From Tetrapyrgos nigripes (Eukaryota > Basidiomycota > Agaricomycetes > Agaricales > Campanellaceae): 64,000 bases of DNA. This document shows positions 23,260 to 34,334 of this stretch, in pieces. The notes beneath the pieces were generated by a model, which saw only the letters and a list, made by a program, of their open reading frames with translations, searched no databases and was not told the origin of the DNA. Positions within the stretch are counted from its first letter, which is position 1; the number at the start of each line of letters is the position of its first letter. A program made the position numbers and the translations under genes. Location: positions 1 to 64,000 of the forward strand of contig JAACJM010000345.1 of NCBI GenBank assembly GCA_013368315.1. Reading direction: 5' to 3'.

Positions 23260-23694
23260 TTGCACACCCGACTATTCCCTATTACTATAGCTTTTTTCCA
23301 ATATACTCTATTCTCATCAAAACTCTTCATATCTGACAAGTCCAATCCCGCCAACACTGAGTCGGATAACATCCCTCAGTTCATTCTGTGCCAACAGCCG
23401 CCTTTTAGTCTCACACTGACCTCCTCTGAACCTGTTACTCATACTCTAGAGCCCCCAAAGCGTCTCCGTGGTCGTCCGAAAGGATCAAAGAACAAAAAGT
23501 CAGAAGAGCGAGACATTGCAAGTTCCCCATATCCCAAGCGTGGCCGAGGTCGTCCAAAGGGTACTGGTAAGAACCAGAGAGCAAGGAGAATGTTTGAGGA
23601 GCAAATGAGGACAGCTGGTACCCCGCCATTTGCTCCAAACCGGCTTATAAGGGTAACTCAGGAAGATGAAAAGCAGAGTGTGTGCGAGGGATAG
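23260..23694 (+). CDS. ORF with two AT-hook motifs
   Basis: The 144-codon ORF carries two AT-hooks, LRGRPKGSKNKK and RGRGRPKGTGK, separated by about 20 residues in its second half. Such motifs insert into the minor groove of AT-rich DNA and occur in chromatin proteins and some transposon-encoded proteins. The first 50 residues look unlike coding sequence, so the true start is probably inside the ORF or in an upstream exon. It may be a fragment. Confidence 0.4.
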   Translation: MHTRLFPITIAFFQYTLFSSKLFISDKSNPANTESDNIPQFILCQQPPFSLTLTSSEPVTHTLEPPKRLRGRPKGSKNKKSEERDIASSPYPKRGRGRPKGTGKNQRARRMFEEQMRTAGTPPFAPNRLIRVTQEDEKQSVCEG

Positions 23695-23993
23695 CTGAGA
23701 GTCAACGGTATCTATTATGATAACGGAATTACTGGAGCTCAGGAGGAACGACCTGGTAAGTCGGGCACAGGTCAATCCATTCTTTCTGAGATTGCGGACC
23801 AGCTGTATGGTCACTCGCAGACTGGAGTATACCTTAAAACGCTACATCTGACTGCTTTCTTCTCTCTTTGATAAATTGAATATCTCTGGTACTCCTACAC
23901 ATTGCAATCCAAGTACCTATTTACTTGCTTCCAAGTAACAGTGCACCTATCAATACCAATACTCCTCGACATGTCTCTTTGAGACGCCTCTCC
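23695..23993. other. intergenic
   Basis: About 300 bp between the AT-hook ORF and the stop of the Ser-rich gene. Nothing recognised. Confidence 0.4.
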
Positions 23994-25271
23994 TCATATC
24001 CGTTGTCTTCGAATCTCCACTATCGCTGCCTTTAGAGGAGCCTTTAGACCCGGTAGACGACGAATCAGCTGCAGAGTCGTCCGAATCACCCCCAAGTCTT
24101 CTCCACCGATATCGCTGCCTTCAGATGAGTCCTTAGACCCGGTTGATGAAGAATCACCTGTGGAGTCGTCCGAATCATCCCCCAAGCCTTCTCCACCAGA
24201 ACCACCCATGACTGGTCCTGGACCCGTGTCCATGTCGTCGCCGATGAGAGGCGGGGACTGAGAACCACCGCTGGTCTCGTCAGTACTATTACCATCGGAC
24301 GACGAAGATGAGGAATCAGGGAGTCCAGTGGAATCGGTGCTACTCCCACCATTACTTCCACGAACAGTGCAAATTTGGTCCAGCATCATGTCAATTCTGG
24401 GATCATGACTACCACTGCTGCTGCCAGTGGTCGAGGTGCTGGAAGTATCTGTTGCGCTGGAACCATCTGTCGCACCGAAACCGCCTGTTGTAGTGCCGTC
24501 AGTGGACTTGGGAGGAGAGCCGGAAGTATCAGGATCAGCAATGGTGCTGTTTGCCTTGACCTTCCTGCTGCTGATAATTCGACGGGTAATAGTGTCACCG
24601 GAACCGAGGCTAGTACTTCCAGTACTATTACTGGAGCTGGAACTTGAACTTGATGAACCAGAGCTGCGAATGGTACAAAGCTGGTCGACCAGTGCGATAA
24701 CTTGGGAATCAGAAGCCGAGCCTGAATCTGAGCTAGCACTGCTCCCGCTCAAGGGATCGTCACTCGTCGAGGATCCCGTAGAGTTCATGTCGCTGTCACT
24801 GGAGCCATCCAAAGACGAAGGATCAGAGGATGAACTATCCTCGTCTCCACCATCAGGGGTAGAAGTGCTGTTGCCGGAAGCAGTATCGTCCATATCACCT
24901 GAGCCGTCCATATCAGAGTCGGACACGGGATCGGTAGCAGCGCCGTCAGTGGATGTACTGTTTGTCGGCAAGCTATCTGAATCCGAGGATGAACTAGTTG
25001 AAGATTTGTCGATACCTCCCGAATGTCCTGATGACGATGACGACGACGAGTTCGGCAACGAAGACGGGGTCGATGACACGCCCTTTCCTGTGGTCGTATG
25101 GCTCGTTCTGCGAAATCGACCGTGACGAGAGGAGAGGACGTTTGCATCAATTACATGTAAGAACCGGCAAAAGTGAACAGTGACTCACGCTGCGGGGGCT
25201 GCAAAAGCAGCGGCATTGAAAGCCAGAATGGCAAGGAGTACAGCAGAGCTGGAGAGTCTCATTTGGACCAT
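23994..25271 (-). CDS. secreted Ser/Asp/Gly-rich low-complexity protein
   Basis: Two exons (25189–25271 and 23994–25107), split by an 81-bp intron, encode 398 residues. The first exon is a classical signal peptide (MVQMRLSSSAVLLAILAFNAAAFAAPA). The mature part is dominated by Ser, with Gly, Asp and Thr, in runs such as SSSSSSSGHSGG. Two islands stand out, VIALVDQLCTIRSSGSSS and IDMMLDQICTVRGSNGGS. They share the pattern (I/V)D.(L/M)(V/L)DQ(L/I)CT(I/V)R. A third, weaker hydrophobic stretch lies near the C-terminus (VIRTTLQLIRRLPGLKAP). It is probably exported to the wall or medium. The shared motif with its single Cys suggests a repeated short functional peptide in a disordered matrix. No family was recognised. 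The later of two nearby in-frame ATGs is also possible as start. Confidence 0.75.
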
Positions 25272-26308
25272 TTCGAATTGGAGATAGAGAAACTTGTGTA
25301 GAAGTTTGGAGGGACCGAGGACGGCTGTGGATCGTGTCTTGGCGTTAGGTGTATAGAAAGATAGAACGTCTCGGGAAGTTTGAAGGTACTTGAAAATCCA
25401 GATGGCCTGCACCTGAAAGAAACAAGTATGTATGGGAGACCAGCTGAAGAATGTAGCTGCTGGACGACGTTCTTTTATACGCGGTATGTTGTAACTTGCG
25501 GTTGTTTACTCCGGTGAACTGGTCGTTGGGTACTGGTATTTTTTGTATTTCGATCAGTGCAGCGAAGGGTTCCCTCCGTCATGATCCATGGATAAACGAC
25601 TGAACGGCATCGCGTTAGTGGTAGGTTGTGATACGCTTACGTAGCGCAAGAGTGCTGTACCTTCATGCTGACTGGTCTGTCCATACTCCAAGGGAGTGCG
25701 GTGATTGCCCAGACGTCAATATAGCCGTGGTGCAAGCAGAAGGGTAGGGTTTGACGAACACAGGTCTACAGATTTTTAGGAAATGCGTTGGAAACGCGCT
25801 CTCCCCCGAGTCTAAAAGCCAAGAGATCCTCTGTGAGCACCTAGGTCAATCAGCTACACAGGTTTACGGGCTACACTGTCGCACATACGTATATTGAATT
25901 ACTTCACCATGGAGAATGTAATACACTGCAAGAGTGTAAGTGGGACAGAGACACTCCAAACACACGGTTATTTACGGTGTCAAAATTGACTGGCATGGAT
26001 GTGCTGTGGAACAGCCGTCGCCGATCAGAAAGAATTCCGTACATGAAGGTATTCAGAGTTGCAGTGTTCCTTCTTGTTAAGCAGGTCCACATTGCCAAGT
26101 TGAGGGGGTCGAGGAGAGGTTGGGGTACGGGATGCATGGCCATTGGCCTAGAGGCGCTCAGGCTGTGACAGTCTGTGGTGAAGAAAGCTGACATTGGTGT
26201 CAGCCGAAGGCCGAAGCTGTTTGTTTACCTCAGGTTCTTCCCTAACGACATTCATCGTCATGGTCAACGATTGATCTTCATTGTCTTGTTCTACTCTCTT
26301 TACAAAGC
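25272..26308. other. intergenic, no gene seen
   Basis: This region of about 1 kb holds the divergent promoters of the secreted protein and the metallo-beta-lactamase gene. ORFs of 63–101 codons (25,900–26,450) overlap on both strands without domain content. Confidence 0.4.
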
Positions 26309-27777
26309 ATGCCAACTCCGAAAGGACATCATACCGGTTCCACATACAGCAATCCTTGGGCCCCAGGTTTTTCGTTGCGGAAATGTGCAGGGGCAATTCT
26401 AAAGGGACCACTAACTCGCGGCACACCATTTGAGCTCGCCATTGAACCTGCAAAGACTGTCCAATGCCATTTCGGTCTATATGAGTCGGAAGATGCTAGG
26501 AAAGCGATTTGCACGACGTGGTTGGGCCATGCCGTATGTTAACCTTTCTTGAACCCGAGTGTCTGGCCTGACGTTTCATTAGGGATTTCTCGTACGGATA
26601 TGCGGTAGTGTCACTGTGCTCTTTGATCCAATCTTCTCCGAGCGCGCCTCTCCGTCGTCTTGGGTTGGCCCCGAAGATGGATACCTACGCCTTGCAAAGT
26701 CTCTGACCTACCGGATATTCAGTATGTCGTCATCTCGCATAACCAGTACGTCCGTTTTATGCAGTCCTTAAGCTTTCACGGGATACTAAAGTTCTAATCC
26801 TAGCTATGATCATTTGGACACACAAGCTCTACGAGACGTCAAGGAAAGGTCGCCAAACGTTCACTTCCTCGTGCCTGAAGGAATGAGAGCTCTTATTGTG
26901 GAAGAACTCGCTTTGGGCGAAGATAGAGTCAAAGAGTTGGACTGGTGGGATGCAGTGTCGTATCCTGGCGATGATTACAAGATCGAATTCGTTTGCACGC
27001 CAGCACAGCACAATAGTGGTAAGTGTGTCTTCCGATTCCGATCCAACGATGAATCATTTCCTTAGACTGACTTGTCGTCGACTCCTCAAGGGCGCGGTAT
27101 ACTCGACCAGAACCATACACTATGGGCTAGTTGGGTAGTACGATGTTTTCCTCTGGGTTCTGGTTCTCCGACGGCGAGTGTTTACCATGCCGGGTACGTC
27201 TTTCATTAGCTTGATCCTAGTTTTCCTTCTCCTGACTGATCGCATCTAGTGACACCGGGTACACAACCTCATCAGGACCATGTCCTGTATTCGCCGAAAT
27301 AGGATCAAGATACGGTCCTTTCGATTTCGCCATGGTACCAATTTGGCGAGGAGCGTCCCTTTCAGTTTTGGGTCGGATGGGCCTTAGGGTGAGTTTTCCA
27401 AACAATCTGTTGTCCAGCGCGCTCGCTGATACCGTCTCACGTAGTTAACCGAAGACGCAACCCACACACTTCTTTCCACTCTCCATGCCTCGCCGAAGGA
27501 TGCAGTTTCGCTGGCACGAGACGTACGAGCACGTCATACACTAGGAATGCATTTCGGGACGTTCTGTGGAAGTGAAGATGAGAGCGTGCAGCCGTTGGTT
27601 GAACTAGCAGAAGCCTTGATGGATGGTAGTGAAGAGGTGATACATGAAGGCCAAATTGCTGCCAAAGGGTCGAAGAGCGGGCAAATCGAACTGAGAGAGT
27701 CATGGAAGAAAGATGGAGGGTTCGGAATTATCGACGTTGGCCAAACGGTTATTGTTCCGCTACACACCGATGATTAG
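26309..27777 (+). CDS. NAPE-PLD-type metallo-beta-lactamase-fold phospholipase
   Basis: NAPE-hydrolysing phospholipase D (yeast Fmp30 type) cleaves N-acylphosphatidylethanolamine to N-acylethanolamine using two zinc ions. Six exons (26309–26533, 26583–26745, 26804–27018, 27091–27193, 27250–27388, 27445–27777) are joined by GT–AG introns. Family signatures appear in order: WLGHA|GFLVRICGSVTVLFDPIFSER, the zinc motif HNHYDHLD (assembled across the exon 2–3 junction), TPAQHNSGRG, YHAGDTGY and MHFGTFCGS. With one correction the length is about 392 residues, normal for the family. One base is missing in the C-run of exon 2 (near 26,669–26,672): the frame before it reads …SSWVGP and the frame after it reads RRWIPTPCKVSDLP. 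Either the gene is broken or the assembly dropped a C. Confidence 0.83.
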
Positions 27778-27924
27778 TTTGGTGCATCTTGAAACCAACT
27801 CTTCATTGATGTTACAACATAATACATCCATATATACATATTCTCGTTTATGGTCATCTCTCGGTGTACTAGGAGGTTGTCCAAAAGCTAGGGTGGACTT
27901 TTCAACGCAGAAAAGCCCTAAATG

Positions 27925-29283
27925 TTACTGTCGTGTATGATAGGAAGGCGGAGCATCAAGTGAGGATGCAACTTCCAGACTTGTCATTGTCATAGGCACA
28001 TGCGTGTCAGCATCAGGGGAAAGGGAAGGCGAGAACTGGGTTAGTTGTGGTTGTGGTTGTAGCTGTGGTTGTGAGCGCTTTCCCCAGCTAAGATCTGGAG
28101 ATGATCCCTGAGCATTTTTTGAGTCGTTGGATGGCGACGGTTGTGTTGACAGTGACCCAAGCACGAATGGCTCTACCACGAAGTCTGATAAGCCGCCAGG
28201 CCTGGTCCTATTTCCATCCCATCTTTGATATCGACCTGGATCAGAACCAGAAACAGCATTGAAACCCGCCGCTTCTCTGATATCTCCATACGCTCCCCCA
28301 AAGTTTGACTCTTGGGGGTCGAGTGTCAAATGCGAGGATCTCTTGAGTCGTTTGCTCTGGACGCGTCTTCTCCAAAACCAGAACAAGCCCACCCCACAGA
28401 AAAATAGTACGGCTAAAGGGGTCGCTATGGCTGCTGCAAGAGTTCGGGAAGGAATCCCAGAGTTCGAAGAGTGCGAAGCTGGAAGTGCGTCAGTGGCAAC
28501 TGGATCTGGGGAGGTTGCTGATACCAGGGCGGAGGAGCTGTTTTGGTCGGTTGTGTTGGCAGAGAGTCCATCCTCATACCTAAAGGTCCAGAGACGAGGA
28601 AGCAAACAAGCTATCAGCACAAGAAGAAACAGACAGGAAATGTCAAACGCACGTACGTATACATCATTTTATCCAACAATACCAGACTGCCAACACCTCC
28701 GTTTACGAGAGAAAAGATATGTGTTTTGTACGGGAGGTTTTCGTTGACGTAGACGGAAGCGTTGTACTGGTAAAGTGCGTCCAAATCGGAGCCATTTTCG
28801 AAGAAAGTGCCCACCTTGCGAATAATTTTAAGACAACTGGCTAGAGAGCATACGAGTGAAGATACCCACTACTTCACCATCAAGATAGAAAGAAAGGTTG
28901 CAGTTGGGCACATGGCCATTGGGAAAGACTTTGACAAGGACGGTATAGACATAAAGTGCAGTACCTGGAGAACGGAGAAATTTACACGAGCCAAACGATG
29001 AGATCATTCAGACGTACTTACCGTTGAACGTCAGACTCGCAGTCAAAGGGTCACCTTTACCAAGGTACTGCCCGTCGTGCCATGTTTGATCGTACACCAG
29101 GCTTGGAGTTGGTTTGGCCACACATTTACTGCAGTCTGCGTCGTTCCACGCCCCTTCTGGAAGATACTGGATAGTCGTTCCTTGTCCATCTCTAAATGTG
29201 TCGTCAACTGTCCTGTTCACCAGAACAGCTGAGGTGAGAGGGATAGTGACGAATGGCCAAAGCCATGCCTGGAGGATGGGCAT
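27925..29283 (-). CDS. type I single-pass membrane protein (module copy A, intact)
   Basis: Four exons (29022–29283, 28870–28964, 28657–28814, 27925–28579) give 389 residues in one frame. Order of parts: a hydrophobic N-terminal signal (LQAWLWPFVTIPLTSAVLV); an ectodomain with Asn-glycosylation sites and paired Cys (VNRTVDDTFRDGQGTTIQY…CSKC), rich in beta-type segments (LYVYTVLV, LSFYLDGEV, YNASVYVNENLP); a Ser/Thr stalk; a transmembrane helix (LAAAIATPLAVLFFCGVGLFWFW) followed by RRR; and a long Pro/Gln-rich cytosolic tail. The layout matches a widespread agaric family of unknown function with a lectin-like ectodomain. ATG 29,281–29,283 was chosen; an in-frame ATG at 29,325 would add 14 residues. 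Two broken relatives lie to the right. Confidence 0.75.
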
Positions 29284-29763
29284 GGATGGGGAAGTGAGGA
29301 GGAGAAAGAAGAGCCTTGGCCGCACGAGCTAGGACCATGCCTGGACTCTGGAGGTGCATAAATGGGAGGCGTCAGTAAACTTCAAAGCTTAGATTGATAT
29401 TCAAGTCCGACCTTTCAGACTGTCCGGATCACTGGAAGTGATGAAGTCGATGAGCATGTACCTAGCTGGAGCCTCAACGTCAACTGTGGGGTATGTAGTT
29501 GGATAAGCAAAGGATCAGTTGATCGACTCGCTGTAGACTTGAGCAAGTCAGAAATCTGATGAAAGTCGATCAGACCGACTGTCATCAAAGTGTTACACAG
29601 AGGGAATGGTTTGAGTCTAGCAGGCTGCAGCTTGGGTAATTAGATACAATTGCAAGAAATCTCGCACGTTGTGACAACGCTGCCATCAACAGCAACAAGT
29701 TGAACGACGAGCACTAGTTGCAAAGTGCATCTTGAGCTTCTTCTTGCCACCCCCAGACAATTG

Positions 29764-30010
29764 ATGAACGTACAGTCGCCTCCGACTACAGAACCTTTCC
29801 GCTCTCTTCCCTCCTTCAATGTCGTGCCAAGTACAATACCTGCAAATACCGAGCAGCGCGAAGAACGGGTTCCTATACTACAGCTTATGCGACCAGAAAA
29901 GCGAAGAAGTTTTAGCTGCTGAAGATCAGGTTGGTCGACATGTCTATTATCTTCCTGACGCGGGTATCGATGGGCATCGTATACAGTGTAGTTCTGGAGG
30001 CTGGAGGTGT
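29764..30010 (+). pseudogene. fragment of the four-TM gene (module copy A partner)
   Basis: The sequence closely matches the first exon of the intact gene at 34,335 (MNVQSPPxTExFxSLPSFNVVPST). A deletion relative to the intact copy near 29,875–29,890 breaks the frame, and homology ends near 30,010, so all membrane-spanning exons are missing. It sits head-to-head with the intact type I membrane gene at the place where the intact pair partner would be expected. Confidence 0.75.
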
Positions 30011-30029
30011 CCATATTTTGAGTCAAAGT

Positions 30030-31185
30030 GAGTGACAGTGGAAAGACAGGTGCACCGTTGGAAGTCAGACTAGCAGTCAGAGAACCCCTTCAGCAGAGAA
30101 CTACCAGTTGAGGACATATTGAATGAGGTCGACTGGGTGGATCTAGTCAGAGTCTATGCCATCACGCGTACACCGCAGACGGTAAGGAGTTGGTTTTTGC
30201 CTCACGTGAGCTGCAGTTTGCGTCGTTCCACTCTAGACAAGGGTAACCGGGGCGTGAATCTGTTACATAGGGTCGGTCGGTCGGTGTCTCCGGTGGGGTC
30301 TTAAAAAAAATTTATACCATATTTTTCTGTTCAGGTTTCGCAGTTCTCTGCTACTTCAAATCACTCAAAACTGTCCAAGAATGCCCTCAGTGGCTTTTAG
30401 AACCAATATACAAGGTGTATCATACCATTACAGTGTAAAAAGTAAACATAAATGTGTCATACACTAGAAAAATCAAATACCCAGTGGAACCTTTCATGGT
30501 CTACCTCATCACTAGCTTCATCCCTCAGCGTGTTGCTGCAATAGCTAATGAGGTGAGTACTATGTTCTGGCATGTAACACGTCACGTGCAAAGTGAACCA
30601 GAAAATGACTAACTTGACGGTGAGGTGCTTAAACAATATTGGAGCTTGAAGATATGGCAGGAAGGCAGCTTGTGCATATTTGAGGTATATAGAAGTGCAG
30701 ATTAGTGTAGTATTAACAGTGATAGAGCCTCATAGAGCCCTTTGGCGTGTGTGAGTGGCCTCACTGTGTAGTCTGCAACACCAGTGATACAGAGAAAGGA
30801 TGGCGCGTACACCCGCGCGACCTACCTTCCATATATGGTAGCTTAGTCAGCTGGTCGGTCGGTCGGTCGGTCGGTCTCACAACCGATGGCTTAAAAAAAA
30901 TTTCGACCCGATGTAACGGGTTCAAATTCTGGGTACCCCTTGACTCTAGATCTGGCTTGTCCATCTCCGTACGTGTCGTCAACAATCTAATTCACCAGTC
31001 AAGAGTCTTGACTGAATCGAGCTAGGTCCATGTCTGGAGGTACATAAACGGGAGATGTAAGTAAACTTCAAAGCTTAACTTCATATTCAAATCTGACCCT
31101 TTATTTTCAGACTGTCCGGACAATTAGAACCGATGATGAGTATGTATCGAGCTGGAGCCTCAACTGACGGATAAGATAAGCCTGT
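30030..31185 (-). pseudogene. third, degenerate copy of the type I membrane gene 5' part
   Basis: Nucleotide similarity to exon 1 and upstream DNA of copy A is visible in two blocks. The block 30,045–30,240 shows 'ccgttgRaNgtcagactNgcagtca', 'gagttggttt' and 'gcagtYtgcgtcgttccac'. The block 30,940–31,185 shows 'cttgtccatctc', 'gtgtcgtcaac', 'ataaaYgggag', 'cttcaaagctta' and 'gactgtccgga'. Between them lies about 700 bp of unrelated DNA, apparently inserted. No downstream exons remain. Confidence 0.6.
30264..30925. repeat. inserted DNA bounded by (GGTC)n–poly(A/T) repeats
   Basis: Near 30,264–30,316 and 30,850–30,905 the same composite occurs: a (GGTC)3–5 run, 'gtctc', a short spacer, then 'cttaaaaaaaattt'. 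These lie near both ends of the DNA that interrupts the third membrane-gene copy, so they may be its terminal direct repeats. After the right one comes 'gggttcaaattctgggtacc', which resembles a pol III B box. It may be a decayed SINE-like unit. Confidence 0.4.
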
Positions 31186-31318
31186 CATTGTAAACCAATT
31201 CTTCATTGATATACTACATAGTTAACTCATACATACAACGACTACATATTCTCATGCCATATCGTCATAGGCTAAGGGTTCACTGGGAGGTTGTCCAAAA
31301 GCTAAAAAGCCCTAAATA

Positions 31319-33142
31319 TTACTGTCGTGTACGATAGGAAGGCGGAGCACCAGCTGAGGATGCAACTTCCAGGCTTGTCATTGTTGTAGGTAGATGCGTG
31401 TCGGCATCAGGGAAAAGGGAAGGCGAGAACTGGGTTGGTTGTGGTTGTGGTTGTGGTTGTGGTTGTGGTAGTGAGCGCTTTCCCCAGCTAAGATCTGGAG
31501 ATGATCCCTGAGCAATTTTTTGAGTCGTTGAATGGTGACGATTGTGTTGACAGTGACCCAAGCACAAATGGCTCTACCACGAAGTCTGATAAGCCACCAG
31601 GCCTGGTCCCATTTCCATTCCACTTTCGATATTGCCCTGGACCAGAGCCAGAAATAGTATTGGCTTCTCTCATATCTCCAAAGTTTGGCTCCGGGGGGTC
31701 AAGTATCAAATGTGAGGATCTCTTGAGTCGTTTGTTCTGGATGCGTCTCCTCCAGAACCAGAACAAGCAGACGCCACACAGAGATAATATGGCTAAAGGG
31801 GTCGTTATAGCTGCTGCGAGCGTTCGGGAAGAAATACCAGAGTTTGAAGAGGTTGAAGTTAGAGGAACGTCAGTAGCAACCGGATCTGGGGAAGATGCTG
31901 ATTCTGCCAGTGGCGAGCTGTTTTGGTCGGTTGTGTTGGCAGAGAGTCCATCCTCATACCTAAAAGGTCCAGAGACAAAAAAGCAGACAAGCCATGAACA
32001 GGAGATGTTAACGCATGTATATACCATCCTGTCCAATAATACCAGACTTCTACCCCCAATTTCAGCATGTCCGTTTACGATGGAGTAAAGTTATGTGTTT
32101 TGTGCAGGAGGCTTTCGTTGACGTAGACGGAGACGTTGTACTGGTAAGGCGTACCCAGATCGGTGGTATTTTTGATGTAAGTGCGGGCCCACCTTACGAA
32201 TAACTTTTAGACTGGGGTAAGGGGCCACTGCTTCGCATGGCAAGTTATGAGGCCCCAGCAGCAAGAATCACTTTCATATAATACGTTATATCTTCCATGT
32301 AGAGCCTAGGTAAGAGAAGACACATAGTATTGAGTAAACCTGTATGTCGCTCTTCTACTGGGCACTGATGATAAGTCAGGAGGAGTCTGTGAGGAATGGA
32401 TGTGACAGTTGCAGACCGAGAGAGGTACTCGACGCAGTGATGATGTATGTATCGACGTCAAACGGTCTTTGGACCCAGTCCAGACTCAGTCTAGACATTT
32501 CGGTTGTCAGGAAGGATAGAGACCGGCCCTAAGGGCCTCGCGTTTCCGAGGATGCCGTGAATGACGTCATGGGTCTCAACAATTCCAGATGAGCGCTTGA
32601 CGAGCGCCAACGAACAGGGGTGGGAATTTGAACCCGTGGAAAAGATCTGGGAGGTCGCTACGACATAAATTAACTCAGCCTAAAGGCCTCGTAACAACTG
32701 GCTCGAGAGGATACGAGTGAAGATACCCACTAGCTCATCACCAATATAGAAAGAAAGGTTGCTAGTATTGCCCAGAAAGTCATTTCTGACAAGCACGGTG
32801 TATACATAAAGTGCAGTACCTGGAAAAAGGAGAAATTTACACAAGCCAAACGATGAGAACATTCAGATGTACTTACCGTTGAACGTCAGACTCGCAGTGA
32901 AAGGATCCGCGTTACCAACATTAATATACGGCGCTTCATGCCATGTTTGATCGTACACCAGGCTTGGAGTTGGTTGGGCTATACATTTGCAGTCTGAGGT
33001 GTTCCATGCCCCTTCTGGAAGATACTGGATAGTCGTTCCTTGTCCATCTCCAAATGTGTCGTCAACTGTCCTGTTCACCAGAACAGCCGAGGTGAGAGGA
33101 ATAGTGACGAGTGACCAAAGCCATGGCTGGAGGATGGGATGG
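31319..33142 (-). pseudogene. type I membrane protein gene copy B, disrupted
   Basis: All four exons of copy A can be followed here at high similarity. The same intron positions and a matching transmembrane segment (LAAAITTPLAILSLCGVCLFWFW) are present. Three lesions make it a pseudogene. The start codon is lost, since the site equivalent to copy A's ATG near 33,140 reads CAT. A roughly 480-bp element is inserted at 32,213–32,695 in the intron 2/exon 3 region. One extra base in an A/T run near 31,515–31,521 shifts the frame of the tail. The Pro/Gln-rich tail itself persists in the shifted frame (GSSPDLSWGKRS). Confidence 0.85.
32213..32695 (-). mobile_element. tRNA-derived SINE-like insertion
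   Basis: Alignment of copy B with copy A defines this segment as an insertion: 'ttttaagac|aactggc' in A is interrupted in B. On the minus strand the insert begins near 32,695. Within 80 bp it shows a pol III A-box-like TTTAGGCTGAGTTAA and a B box GGGTTCAAATTCC (32,622–32,635), spaced as in a tRNA. About 400 bp of unrelated body follow. No ORF. The target duplication is short or unclear. Confidence 0.6.
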
Positions 33143-33342
33143 ATGGGGAAGTGAGAACAAGAGGAAGAGTCTTGACCGAGCGAGTTAGGACCGTGGCCGC
33201 TGCCTCAGGGACTCTGGAGGTGCATAAATGGGAGGCGTTAGTAACTCCAAAGCTTAAATTCATATCCAAATATGGCCTTTCCTGATCTTCCAGATTGTCT
33301 GGATCATTGGAAGTGATGAACATGGAGCCGGCGCCTCAACTA

Positions 33343-34334
33343 CACTGACTCGAAGGGAGTAGATTTAAGTGTACTATTTTTGCACCAGTAATGCCCTGAA
33401 ATGTTGTTACAGAAAAAGTTCATCATTTTTTTTTGGCGACGGCCCTCAAACTTTGTCGACGCACTCCTGAGACCAACCTGAGACGCTAAAGCTGAATTCT
33501 ATCAAGTTTCAGCTTTTTCCGGGAAGGGTAAGCGGAATGTCCAGAGACCCTCGATTTTGGCAGGAAGTGCATTATGTGACAGGGTGTGTCCAAAAGTCGC
33601 GTATAGGGTTACTTAGTTAGGGTTAGAACACCACCCAAAATCTCGATGTGGCGTCGGAGATTGAAATTATTTTTGACCTGCCGAGATTGCTCTTCGTCGT
33701 CCTTCATAGCATAAGTAGGTGCCAACCCAATGCTACCCTCTCAAAACTTGACCCACCCATTTTTAATGATGTTATTTGACCATAACCCAAAAATTCCGAG
33801 GAAATGAGCTTTATATCTTAACTATGTCAATTCTCGTCGCGCTCTGAAAAAGCACCATTTTTAGACACTGGGTGCAGATGAAAATATAATCAGTGGCGTA
33901 TTCTGAAGATATCTTGAAGATGCTCTGATATATCAAGATATCCTCAGCGCTTTGTAGTATCTTCAAGACATCTTCAGAATAAAACGCTCATCATATCTTG
34001 ATGTGCACGCAGTGAGACGCGGAATGAACACTACGGTCATTTCTCTTCCCAGATCACAATTCTGAGTAGATAGTCCTCTAGATAATGTATCAAAGCATGT
34101 GTCGACAAAAAATGAAGAGTGTCTACCAAGAAATGAGCAAACGGTACACAATTTTTTGCCCGTAGATCACTTCTAGGCACTTCCAGTGCAAAAATAGTAA
34201 TTGACAAGAATCAAGGTAACAAAATTCGCACGTTGTGACGACGCTGCCATCAACAGCAACAAGCGCTCGTTAACGTCTGCAACCGTTGGTTGCAAAGGTA
34301 TGCATCTTGCATCTTGCCACCCCCCAGATCATTG
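33343..34334. other. intergenic between module B members
   Basis: This is about 1 kb between the broken copy B and the intact four-TM gene. The corresponding gap in copy A is about 0.5 kb, so extra DNA has been gained here. No gene. It contains a hairpin at 33,899–33,981. The right end (34,220–34,334) matches the DNA upstream of the 29,764 fragment and so is probably the ancestral promoter. Confidence 0.5.
33899..33981. repeat. imperfect inverted repeat (hairpin)
   Basis: The 23-bp arm 33,899–33,921 (TATTCTGAAGATATCTTGAA…) is the reverse complement, with one mismatch, of 33,959–33,981. A second, shorter inverted match (GATATCTTGA / TCAAGATATC) lies inside. It could be a tiny MITE or its remnant. 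Confidence 0.75.

Noticed and set aside
24427..25125. 232-codon plus-strand ORF opposite the Ser-rich gene
   Set aside because: It is the antisense shadow of Ser/Asp codons in the secreted protein gene, which has a signal peptide and a clean intron.
30858..30877. (GGTC)n run considered as telomere-like repeat
   Set aside because: The unit does not match the TTAGGG-type fungal telomere and the run is short and internal.
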